The position numbers and the translations under genes are program-made. Below, in pieces: positions 27,910 through 39,225 of a DNA stretch of 64,000 nt (position 1 is the stretch's first letter; each line of letters opens with the position of its first letter). Under the pieces are notes generated by a model, which was not told the origin of the DNA, ran no database searches, and saw only the letters and a list, made by a program, of their open reading frames with translations. This DNA is from Cycas panzhihuaensis (lineage: Eukaryota > Cycadophyta), in NCBI GenBank assembly GCA_023213395.1, contig CM041465.1, positions 153,767,741-153,831,740 on the forward strand, read 5' to 3'.

Positions 27910-29684
27910 AGGGTTTTATAATAAATTTTAAATAAAAAACATAATAATAAATATAAAAAATTTTAATTTGATTAAAATCTTATATTAAATATATTTTTTT
28001 TTTACAAAATTACACCATTAAGTGTTTTCCTAAGTAACTAACACTTGCTATATACAAAATTATAATTTTTCTAACTACAAATTGATGTAGAATTTGAAGA
28101 GGTTAGCCTGACACCACTAGAGCATAAAAACCCTCATGCATATAAAATCCAAAGAAATCTAAAAGACTAGAAACCTTTAAAAGGGTTACCATCATCATTA
28201 GAAATTAAAGAAAAGATATTTTCTATAGAATCAACCATCATGTGCTTACAATTAAAGTCTAGAAGAAAGAGATCATCATTTGACACCTTCTACACATACA
28301 GTTGTAAGTTCAAGCCACAAACGCAAAGGAGCCAAAGACCAAACACTAAATTCATGTAGAGAAAAACATTTCCTCTCTATCCCATGATGTGTGGAGAAGC
28401 CTGAAGTAGTTGTAAACATAGAGGAGTAGAGGACCAGCAACCATCCATCTAATTCTTAGAGAAATGGCATAAAGGAGATGGAGGTAACATCCCAAATCAT
28501 CAAGAAAAGCCACCAGACCTACAAAAATTATTTCAAATCGAAGATTAGAGTCGAGAAACTAAAGGGAAGATTGAAGTCGAAGAGCCTACAAAACAATGGC
28601 ATAAAGAACCCTAATCATACTAGTTACCGAATGGATTTCAAAATCCATTTCATTATTATATATATTTTTTGTATTTATAAAAATTTTAAAAATCAATTAA
28701 ATCTTTTTTTGGGTCTATGCCCCCCCTCCCCCCTCCCAATTTCAACATTTTAGTCTTATTTTTCGTAAAGTTTAATGTAATTCAATTCAATTACATTAAA
28801 CCTTCAAGTTTACCTTAGCCTCCCCACCCCTTCTCCAACCCTTGATCACATAAGCCTCCTATGTGACCTCAGTCTAACTTTTGAAAAGAGGTTTATCCCC
28901 TTATTCAATTATTTTTTTAAATTATTTTTCTTAAAAGGGGTACTTGTGCTATTCTTTTAATAACTTTACCACACAGAGTCCAAATTCAATTCCAAAAGAA
29001 GCGTCAGATTCGTATTTCAGATACAAACATGTTGACTGGCTACTCAAGCCATTTATATTCCATTTTGACCTATATAACCTCATCTAGAGATATACCTACG
29101 TTCTGACCCAGGTAAGCTAAGGTACATAACTTTTTAAGAAAATTTTCATATGATTTATTAATTCTAGTATCTTAAGCTAGCAAATATTTAATTGTTTAAT
29201 CTTAATTCTATAAAATTCATTAATTTTTATATGATTTTTAAATAATAGTATGTAATTAATTAAAGATTAAATTAAAATAACTTTATGTCCACTATATATT
29301 TTAATACATCCAATGATGACATGATTTCTTAAAATTCATCAAAAATTTAATATTTTTTTATTATTAACTATAAATATTAATGTTAATAAGTTTATTTTAC
29401 TCTATTTTCTAATCAATGTTAAACATAAAGAATTGAATGAGTTGTCTTTACCTTTTTAATGGCAAACTAAAGTGTTAAATATGACTTTTTTTATAACTAA
29501 GTGGCAATGTTAATTACATTTTAATGTGGATTTATATTCAGTGGCAATGTTAACAAAATTTATTCTAGTAAAACATCTACTTTTCTAAAGGCACTTTTGT
29601 TTGCAAAAATAAAGTCAACTTCATTCAAAAGTCTTCCACGTTTCACCTCCTAAAAGAGTATCTCTTTGTTGGTCTATCCAAAAA
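27910..29684 (+). other. C2 leader, no recognised domain
   Basis: A long untranslated leader. A purine-rich block (28080-28640) includes a 91-codon open frame at 28478-28753 that resembles no family I know. A C-rich run lies at 28719-28736. The remainder is AT-rich. The block could be sequence picked up by the element, but nothing shows its origin. Confidence 0.5.
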
Positions 29685-30720
29685 ATGGCACTCATGCCTA
29701 GGACGACCTCTTATGTGTCGATTCTAATGTTAACTAACTCAAATTATGCTAACTAAAAAACATGTATGTCTTACTATCTAAAGCAACAAAAGTAATGACA
29801 ATATGTAATAAGAGAATTTATTAAACCAATAGATAAAACATTAGATTCCTACATGTTATATCTAATGAATTTTGATGGAGCCCTAGGCACCATCCTAACC
29901 TCTCTCTCCCTAAACATTACTTGGCACTTCTTTGATATAGATGATTTAGCCACAATCTAGAACTCACTTAAGGAGAAGTACGATAAGGTTGACAATTAGA
30001 AGTTAGTCATTCTACAACAATAAATATATGATGTAAATTATGAAGACTTCTCTAAAGTTGAAGACTTCCTATCAAAAATTCAACTTATCAATAAAGACTT
30101 AGGTAATCATACAAAGTCTTCCATAAAAGTAGATGATAAAATTATTACTATAACACACATAAAAGATGACGATACACTCATCCATCTTACAATCAATAAA
30201 CTTCTAAAATATTTTAATGTTTTCAAAATTACTAGGTAGCAAGTAGGGCATCCATCAATTACCTTTAATTAATTAATGAATTAATTAGTTGAACATCAAA
30301 TAATATTGATTTAGACTGGAAAACACTAAGATCCTTCACAGGCTCTTTTCTCCAAGTTAAAACCAATCAAAAATATAAACATCAAAATAACTATCATAAT
30401 AATCATCATAATAATCCGAAATCCCAAAAACGTTATAGAAGTTTATCTACTCCAAATAATCCTCATCACAACACTTAGCATTCTAGATCACCTAAATCTC
30501 AGAATACCTCTAAACAATCATTTCCACAAAGGAATAATACTAATTCTAATCTTAATCAAAGCATCGGTTCTACTTACTACCATAAAAAGGGGCATACCAT
30601 TGATGTATATAGGAATAGAATTACTTCTGAAGACTAGAAAGCTTTTAAAGGGATCCAACTACAATCCTATAATCCTTACCATCCCTTAACTGCTTCTACA
30701 TTAGCTTTTCCTGCTCTAAC
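29685..30720 (+). pseudogene. gag: C2 gag
   Basis: The start at 29685 gives MALMPRTTSYVSILMLTNSN then YAN-stop-KTCMSYYLK, the usual opening of a copia gag (N-Y/F-x-x-W). FKITR and KSSIKVDDKIITITHI lie further on. A basic, Asn/His/Ser-rich linker leads to a zinc-knuckle remnant, STYYHKKGHTIDVYRNR (about 30570-30620), with all three Cys replaced and His kept. Stops are mostly TAG/TAA at Trp or Gln-like positions. Confidence 0.75.
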
Positions 30721-32318
30721 TTCTCAACCAGCCTTGTGGATTCTCGATTTTAGTGCATCCTATCATATGACAGGACACTAAAAATCCTTATCATCCTATC
30801 ATTCTAACCTTAATTTTAAAAAGAAAATCTCATTCAGAAGTGGCTCACAACTAAAAATCAAAGGAACAGGAGATGTTTCTTTAAAATATAGTTCTATCAA
30901 GGATGTCTTTTTCATTCCTAGATTATTACTGAATCTTCTTTTAGTTTATCAAATCTGTCATAAAGACCTTATTACCAAATTTTGGAAAGATAGATTTATT
31001 ATCAAATAACCTTCAAACAAGTTAAAAATAATCACTTTAGGACTTGCAGATCATAAAATAGGTCTTCATAAGTTAACAAGTTTTCAACACTCTGAAGCAA
31101 ACAATGCCTTCATAGTTAAATCTGATCCAATTAGTAAGCCATGAAATGCTTGGTTTGGCCATACAAGTTGTGGTAAACTTTAGTACTTAAGTAAACATGA
31201 TATAGTTCATGGATTACCCACCCTAAGTACAGTTTATGGTATTTGCAAAGCCTGCGTAATAGGTAAGTGACACATAGATCCTTTTCCATATTAAACTACA
31301 TTCAGAGCCAAAGTTCAACTTGAACTTATATACTTTAACATTTATGGTCCTTTCCAAGTACCATCGTACTTTAAAAGTAAATAGTTTGTCACTTTCATTG
31401 ATGATTTTTATAGAAAACATTGGGTTTATATGCTTAAAATAAGAAGTCAGGTTTTTGACATCCTTATTGAATTTAAAACGTTAGTAGAAAAATAAATCAA
31501 CTCTAAAATAAAAAATTTTAGATCTGATAATGCGAAAGAATATTTAAGTGATAAGTTTACCTCATATTATAAAAAGCACAAAATATGATTTTAGCATTCT
31601 TTCACCTACACTCTTCAATATAACAGTGTTGCTAAGTGTAAGAACTATACTCTCATCAAAATGAATCAATGCATATTACATACAAAAGATCTAGATCTAA
31701 AGTTATGGGCTAAAGTGATAGCTTCCTCTAACTATCTTCTAAATCAATTACTATAGCAAATCATTACAAAATATTACCCCAAAACATAAATGGTATAGTT
31801 GAAAACTTTCTGTCAAATATCTTAAATTCTTTAGAAGCATTATGTGGGGGCATGTTCCCAATGAAAAACATAAGAACCTTGACCCTAAAAATTCTAAATA
31901 CATCTTCCTTGACTACAACGAAGAAAGTAAAGCCTATAAGCTTCTTGATCCAATCACATACAAGATTTCTATTCTGCTTGATATTATATTTGATGAAAAG
32001 GGATCTTTATCAAAAACCACTTATATAAAACTTCCTATTGAGAATCTATTAACAAACATATATTTATCAGAACCCTCAGACAAACAAGTTGATCCTGAAC
32101 TAATTGAATCTCTATCAAATCAAATTCAGAATTGGACGTTAACCAAACCTTCTATATCAAATCTAGTTAATCAATCAAATTCATTTGATCAACCCTCTAC
32201 TTCTACTTCTATTATAAAAAACAACCAGTATGGGCATAGTAGACTCTTTCTAATGCTAGATCTGATGCTGGAAATCCATCAGATACCAGGGAAACATGTT
32301 CTCCAAATCTTCAAGTAA
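30721..32318 (+). pseudogene. C2 protease and integrase
   Basis: The protease site reads WILDFSASYHMTGH (about 30735-30780), with D-S-G changed to D-F-S. Integrase begins near 31260 with DPFPY and LIYFNIYGPFQV, where the first catalytic Asp has become Asn. FVTFIDDFYRKHWVYMLK and FRSDNAKEYLSDKF (second Asp kept) follow. The third catalytic position reads Lys in NSVAKCKNY. NLDPKNSKYIFLDYNEESKA (within 31842-32318) is the post-core block. Several frameshifts are present. Confidence 0.8.
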
Positions 32319-33840
32319 ACTTTATACTAATGGCCAAAGTCATGGCCATAAATGATCCAAAAATCTTTAAGGAAGTAAACAACAATCATATATGCAAATA
32401 AGTTATGCAATATGAATTTGATGTGCTTAAAAAATAATTCAACTTGGGACTTACTTACTCTTTCCCCTGGTAAAAATTTGGTAGACTATAGGTTTACCAA
32501 ACAAAATATAACTCTAAATTAGCTATTAAAAAATATAAGGCTTGACTAGTAGCTAAAGGACTTTCTTAAATTGATGATATTGATTATAACGAAACCTTTT
32601 CTCTTGTAGCTAAAATAAATACTATCAAAACCATCCTAGATTTAGCATCTAAATTTGGCTAGCAAATCCATCAAATAGATGTTAAAAGTGCCTTCTTGAA
32701 TGAAGTTTTCAAATAAGAATTCTATATAAAACAACCTACTGGTTTCATTTACAATCTTTATAAGTCTATAACAAGCTCCTTCAGCTTGGTATATAAAGAT
32801 AAACAATTATCTCATACAAAATAGATACACTAAGTGCATTAGCGATCCTAATCTCTACTTCGAACATGAAAATAAAAATGTTACTATCTTAATTCTTTAC
32901 GTAGATGATATAATCATAACTGGATCTTTAATTTCTAGTATTCATCAATTAAAAACTATCTTAATGGATCAATTTGAAATGACCAACTTAGGTCTTCTAC
33001 ATTATTTCTTAGGCTTGCAAATTTATCAAACTAATTCAAAGATAACCATTTCACAACCCAAGTACATACTTGATTTGATCAAAAGATTTAACATAGAAAA
33101 TGTCAGACTAGTCTCAAATCCTTTACAATCAAGTGTTAAACTATCAATTGATTATATTACATCTCTATTTAACCAAACTACTTATTATCAACTTATAGGT
33201 AGTTTAATCTAACTAATACATACCCACCTAGACATCTCATATGTTCTAGCTCTTTGCTCTATATGTGTGTAGGAGCCTCACGAATCTCACTAGAGAGTTG
33301 TAAAACAAATTATAAGATACTTATAAGGTACAATATTCCATGGCTTAACCTATCATTCATGTAGTACCAACCCAAAATTAATAAGCTATATAGACTTAGA
33401 CTTAGTAGAAGACTCATATGATCATAAGTTGGTAGTAGGTTACATTTTCTTTTTAGACTCTTTACGAATTACTTGGTCTAGGAAGAAAATATAAGTATTA
33501 GCCCTATCTACAACTGAAGCTGAATATTGTGCACTTGTTGAAGTAAGTAAAAAATTATTATGGATTAAATCCCTATTAAGTGAACTTGAATTATTTCCTA
33601 ACTCTTTAATTAAAATTTAAGTTGATGATCAAGGTGTGATTTCTATTGCTGCTAATCCTATTACTCACTTTATAATAAAACATATAGAATTACATCAACA
33701 TTTTATATAAAATATTCTAAATGATGAAATTATTCACTTATTTTATTGTCCTATAGATTTGTAGATTACAAACATTCTTACAAAGCCATTGACTGAAGTA
33801 AAGTTCTTAAATCTTAGAGAATTATTAAAGATTACAGAAG
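32319..33840 (+). pseudogene. C2 reverse transcriptase and RNase H
   Basis: LVAKGLS, DYNETFSLVAKINTIK and IHQIDVKSAFLN (32550-32700) open the reverse transcriptase. The catalytic YVDD is intact at 32898-32909 (ILYVDDIIITGS). An open frame of 82 codons (32964-33212) carries MTNLGLLHYFLGLQIYQT and SQPKYILDLIKRF. RNase H reads LALSTTEAEYCALVEVSKK (near 33500), VDDQGVISIAANPITHF and NILTKPLTEVKFLNLRELL, ending near 33830. This is the best preserved domain pair of the window, though stops and frameshifts still break it. Confidence 0.85.
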
Positions 33841-33939
33841 TTCTCATCAAAGGAGGATCAAAATGCTAAAGCCTTCTTCATCTTCATCTTCTCTTGTTAC
33901 TTCTTCTTATGTATTATCTATTGTATAAAAGATAACATT

Positions 33940-33948
33940 AAAAGGGGA
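33940..33948 (+). promoter_or_regulatory. C2 polypurine tract
   Basis: AAAAGGGGA lies immediately before the 3' LTR, the expected plus-strand primer. Confidence 0.75.
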
Positions 33949-34443
33949 GGTTAGAATAATATTATGTCTAATGTTACCTTTTATGTTACTTTATTAAATA
34001 ATCTTATTATTATAATATTCATTAAAAAAGGGCAGTTATCTTTTCAACTAACCTCTCCTCCTATTTATCTCTTCCTAGATTCTAAGAAGTTGGTCCTAAT
34101 GGTCCTAATAGTAAAAATATTGGTTTGAATGGTCCAAAAGCGATTAGGAGGTCATGAGGTTAATCAACTAGTCTATTGTTCATCTGTTAATCACAAATGA
34201 GAGAGGATGAGATCTTCCTAAATAATGTAATATATATTTTTACTTATTTATTAATATATATGTCTATTTTGAGGTAGTTTTTTTATCCTCATTAGGGACT
34301 TTTCCACCTATCCAATCTTTGTTTTGGTAGGTGATATATTTAAATAGTTATTTTTAAATATTGATTTACATTTACATGTAAATTATTATTTATTTATAAT
34401 AATTTTCCTGTTATTAATTAAAATATTACAAATACCACTATCA
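33949..34443 (+). repeat. C2 3' LTR
   Basis: Partner of 27390-27894. The first base pair is GG in place of TG. The end is placed at CTATCA by alignment; the last 10 bases are uncertain. Confidence 0.88.
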
Positions 34444-34832
34444 TTTAATTAAGGGTAAAACATAACTCTAATTTATTGATATAACTTTGTGTGTTATCCT
34501 TGTTGAGTTTAGGATCAAATATGGGGATGTTAATCTTGTGGTGAAATAGTTACTACTATCATGGAGGTAGAGTTATCATTTGTTGTGGAGTGGGGCTAAC
34601 CAAAGTTGATGGCCCTCGTAGATTAGAGGAAATGAGTACTATCTAATCCATGATCTTGGTCATATCTTATTTGGATATAAGAGTAAATAATTCTATTATA
34701 CATTCTAATGCATATTACCTAGTTTGTCTTTAACCTTCTCTTACATTGTGGCTACTTCTTATTTGGAATCTTACTAGAAGGTGGTGACCTAATTCTTGAG
34801 TGTCATAATTCTATTGTTTTAACTGTGAGGGG
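34444..34832 (-). pseudogene. gag: G2 gag, N-terminal piece
   Basis: Minus-strand translation near 34444-34520 gives INIPIFDPKLNKDNTQSYIN then KLELCFTLN. This matches the P-x-F-D/E-G...W/Y-I-x-K-x-E-x-x-F opening of chromovirus gag cores, and the reading resumes on the other side of C2 at 27389. The upstream part is decayed. Confidence 0.65.
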
Positions 34833-36078
34833 CCATGACAAATATAGAAAGGATTTAAAGAAAGTGTGTATAACTAAAAGAAGGGAATTTATAAAACTAG
34901 ATAAGTAAGACAAAAGGGGTATAAACGAATAGGAAAAGATATATAAAATAGGTCTCTAAGAATTCATGATGTATTTACCAGGAGAAAGAGAAGGGAGGTG
35001 GAATAGAAGTGGGGTATCTATAGACTATTAACTCTAAATTTTATATAATAAAATAACCTAGTACATATGGACGAGCATGAAGAGCTTGTTGAACTAGGGT
35101 AGGTGAGTTTTAGTAGTGAACTTTTAGGAGTGGGGCCCACTAGTAACCTAGGTACTCCAATAAGTAACAAATTGACCTAGTGTAACTTGACTAGCTTAAA
35201 GTTTTTATTAAAATGGGATGTATAAAATTGAACTATAATTTTTGTCCAATGGACTTTTCTATCGTTTCAATAATAATTACAATGGTTCAAGCCATTTCAG
35301 ATTTAGATAAGTATTGACGAATGTTTTACCTTCTCTTTATAGGGTTATAATGTCAAGGACAAATGAATAGAAATAAATAAATAGATTTGGTTTCATTGCA
35401 TGTGTGGAATATTTAGATCAAAAGATAGATAACAGACTCTAATGCTAGGATTGCTTAGCTATGTGAGCCCTCTGATAATTTTCTCTATCGATTTTGTAGC
35501 TCAACTCAATATCTCAAGGCACTACCTAAAGAGGAATGATCATCTCTATAAGGTCTATAGCCATGCATAAGTGTTTGTCTAAAGTGACTTTTGGGAATTA
35601 ATTATTAACCTATGCACTATAGAGGACAATGATTAAAGGTTTACCTACTCTAATCAAGGAAGGGAAATCCTAAAAGAGGCCCTCTTATATACCTAGAGGT
35701 ATGTGGAGGGTCACTTCCATATAAGAGTTCTATCTAAGGTTTGGTTCAATAGAGTTAAACAAAGCTCTTCACATAAAGGTAAAAAATCCACAATGAACTT
35801 AGCCTAGAATGATTGATCCTTCATGATATTTAAAGACCCCAAAATTAGGGTGTCTACCTATGGTGGGTAGCTACCATGCAGAGTTATTTATCTAAGAACT
35901 AAGGGATGAGAAGGAGGGAATAAAAAGGGTAATTACGAAGTACCATTATTTACCCTTTAACAAAACTAAAATAATAAAAATTAAAACTAAAGAGAGGGTT
36001 TATGAAAGTCACCAAAAGGAAAAAAAATAATTCCCTTTTTTCTAATGCTTTTATCTATTCCACAAGTTATTGAGCCTC
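34833..36078 (-). other. G2 leader, no coding recognised
   Basis: About 1.2 kb between the gag start and the primer-binding site of G2. No domain and no open frame worth naming on either strand. Confidence 0.5.
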
Positions 36079-36090
36079 ACTTTGATATTA
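36079..36090 (-). promoter_or_regulatory. G2 primer-binding site, decayed
   Basis: The plus strand reads ACTTTGATATTA where the complement of the Met-tRNA site is GCTCTGATACCA: 8 of 12 match and all four changes are G to A or C to T. It borders the 5' LTR. Confidence 0.6.
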
Positions 36091-36516
36091 GTTAGGATGT
36101 TTCTTCTTAAAGCTTCTCCTTAAAATAGCAAAAAATTAGAAGATTTATAATAGCTTTATCCCACTAGGAAAGATAAATAGATTACCAAAGGGACTCAAAA
36201 GCATATGAGCATCAATTAATCACTAAAAAGAGAGTGTTGTAGTACAATTCTTACAAGAAGAGAAAATATCAAGTAACCATCTTCTATAATTAATGACCCT
36301 TAAATAGACAAAAGAGGGTATTTTCCAAGTAATCTTATTGGCGACCCAAGTGGCCTTGCATTTTATTGGATAGGGTAGTGGCCTTCTATTTCATTGGATA
36401 GCTTATTGGGCCACACACAAAGTTTTATAACTAACCTTATCTCTTATCTTTTAACCTTATGATATCTCTCTGCTTGTTTATGGTTTATATAACTTAGTAA
36501 GATGAATTACATAACA
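36091..36516 (-). repeat. G2 5' LTR
   Basis: Partner of 22792-23210. Ends on the plus strand at ATTACATAACA. Its position next to a minus-strand primer-binding site fixes the orientation of G2. Confidence 0.85.
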
Positions 36517-37192
36517 AATAACTTTTCCTAAGTTTAGAATATACTATCTGATTGAATTAACTTGTAACATATCTCTAAATATTTTTCTTCTTTAAATGAT
36601 TAGAATTCTTTATATTCTAATCAAACTAGTTACATCCAACAAGAGTAGGTAAGGGAGGTAACTGAAGCATGGTTTCCATAAGGTAACATATCAAAATATA
36701 ACAAATGATAAGCCTAATGTCATACATATCACTACATATATGCATAAATCCCTAAACAAATGGAAATATATAAAAAAAAAAATCATTAAATTTAGGTATC
36801 AATTGATTAAGTTTTAATAGCTTAAAGATTCAATCGAAAATGACTATAAATGATTGTTTGTAGCAAAGGGTAAAATCAACCTAGTTTATCACTATAAAGT
36901 CAAAAAATAAATATACTTTATGACCATTTATTTTAAAGGCATGTAAATCATATTTATAATGATATTAATAAAACTAAAATCAAGGATCCTTATGAAAAGT
37001 TATACTTTAAAGAGTTCAAGTAGGTCTAAAGTTTTCTAAACCAAGGTTTAAAAATGTAATATAGACCCTTTCAATTAGGCTTCTGGTCACATAAAAATCT
37101 TTAGATGAACATAGGATGATGTATAATGAGTTAACAACTAAATCTTAATTTTTTCTCTAGTTAAATTTTATCAAATAAAAATATTAAGGGTG

Positions 37193-37194
37193 AA

Positions 37195-37230
<36 letters not shown>

Positions 37231-37290
37231 GTTAGATAGATAGATAGATAGATAGATAGATATATGTATGTATGTATGCATAGATAAATA
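37193..37290. repeat. Compound microsatellite (CT)n(TA)n(GATA)n(TGTA)n
   Basis: Four simple repeats run directly into one another: CT, TA, then about seven GATA units, then GTAT units, followed by A-rich sequence. Confidence 0.95.
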
Positions 37291-38889
37291 AACATAAATA
37301 TGCCCAAAAAAAAAAGAACTACACCTATGCTAATGGTAAAAAATCCAAGGGAAATTTTATAGGCTAATAGGTGAATCTAGAGTAGATAAAAGTAGTAGAG
37401 ATATAGATCTAAGAAAAATCTAGAATGAGAGAGATGAGGTAGCCAAAAAGCATAAAAATATTAAACAAAAACCCCTAAATAATAAGAGAAACTTGCTAAA
37501 GAAGAACTAATCAATGTATGAAGTCTCAATGAGTTATCTTAGGCAAGCAAAGGATCATGAGCTAATAGAGCCAAAAAAGGAAAGGTCACTAAACATTATC
37601 TGAACATAAATAGAAGCACTCAATACAAGGTAAAGGTAATAGATATAAAGTGAGTCATCTAGAAAAAAATGTTAAACCTAAGGATGATTTGGAATTAGAC
37701 CTAGATGAAGTAAATAATACCAAAAGAATATCTAAAAAATAAAACTAGTTTTTGATACACCACAAGCATGCCTTTAAATAGTGAAGGTTATCTTATACAA
37801 TCTTAATCATGTCTAAACAAGCTTTCAATTAAAGGTAATATGAAACAAACATGGAACTGGGTTGAAACACACATGGAAATTATTGATAATTAATGTTCAT
37901 TTAACTCATAACTTATGGTTATGAGCCTCCCTATTTGATAATGAATTTTTAGCTATTATTAATTCTTTCTAATATGAAATTAGTCAGTCAAATAAAAGGG
38001 AATTAATATTCCTTTTAGAGTTCCATATAAGAATTAATTATGCATTATAATTGTGAGAGGATTTTTTATAAGAATAAGATGTATTTTTAATTTAGTTAAA
38101 TTATTTTCTTCTAAGTTGAATAGGTCTATCCTTCTCATATTATTTACTCCATGCTTTAAGTTTCTATAAGGTATCATAATTGTTTAATTATAATTTATCT
38201 TATTTTAATACTTATTACATAGATCTAGGATATGTTATAGGTAGTAATATTGCTATAGAATAACACTTGAGTCACATCTTATATCTTTGAAATATGTTTA
38301 TTATTCAAAATTATTTATGTGATTAGATAATTTTAAGGATGGTGAATATTGCAGGAATATTTCAGTAGATCTCTCAAGTGCTCTAAATGTTCTCTCTAAA
38401 GTAGAGCCATACCCTTAAGGTTTATTTTCAAATACAAACCTTTATATACTATTAAGCAAAAATATTAGTTAAAATCTTCAAGGGGAAGCTGTTGTAGAAC
38501 AACACAACTATACTTACATAGACTAAAGGGTAAAATCTTTAATGATGTTGAAGATACATATTCACACATATAAGTATGAAACACATTGAAAATACCTTAT
38601 AAATGACATTCAAAATATTAAAAATTACATGCAAATAAATATAAGAACCCCTCTAACTTACATACAAGGTTAAACCATTGAAATTATTAATGGAGTATCT
38701 TATTTAATGAGCATTTAATAGTTAATTTCATTAAGTAAAGTAGAGGTAAAGGAAAAGTAAAACAAGCTAGAAAAATAACCTCTATGAAATTACTTTAAAT
38801 CTTAATGGGACACTAAAAAAAAATGAAGTAGAATGATGCCATTAAAAGCTCATGAAAATAACCGATCTAATGAAGTTTAAATATGTAGG

Positions 38890-39225
38890 AGAAACCATTA
38901 TTTGGGTATGTAAAATTTGTCATATGTGAAGCAAAAAATATAAGGGAAACCACTATTTAAATGATAGTAAGCCACTATTTTATGAACCTACCCTTCTATG
39001 AAGTGATATAAAGTTTTAATTTTATAAGTGGTATAATATTTGGGAGGACACCATTATAAAGTGGAACTATCCATTGTTTGAGTGTTAAGGAATTTCCATT
39101 AGAGTGGGCAACTACTATTTAGTATCATTTATGTTAAGTAACCATCTATTGGGAGTTGAGCAGTATTATTTGGAGAACTCAATCCATGGAACATTAAGAA
39201 GCACTAGTATTTAGAGTGTTGAATC
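38890..39225 (+). repeat. Block of recurring CCATTATTTGGG-like words
   Basis: Variants such as CCATTATTTGGG, CCACTATTT, CCATTGTTTGAG, CTACTATTTAG and CATCTATTGGG occur about ten times in 335 bases, 20 to 55 bases apart. They may be the remains of a tandem array. Confidence 0.45.

Larger units (their letters stand above)
27390..34443 (+). mobile_element. C2: Ty1/copia element, plus strand, inserted in G2 gag
   Basis: Two LTRs of about 500 bases, a primer-binding site, a 1.8 kb leader, gag, protease, integrase, reverse transcriptase, RNase H and a polypurine tract are all present in order. By hand count the LTRs differ at about 36 of the first 340 positions, so identity is close to 89 per cent. 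It interrupts the gag of G2, hence it is the younger element. The target-site duplication is not clear. Confidence 0.9.
22792..36516 (-). mobile_element. G2: Ty3/gypsy chromovirus-like element, minus strand, split by C2
   Basis: Two direct repeats of about 420 bases (22792-23210 and 36091-36516) flank a minus-strand gypsy body with gag, protease, reverse transcriptase, RNase H and integrase. A polypurine tract (23211-23222) sits at the 3' LTR and a primer-binding site (36079-36090) at the 5' LTR. Copia C2 interrupts gag between 27389 and 34444. Without C2 the body is about 6.7 kb, a usual size. No target-site duplication was recognised. Confidence 0.85.
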
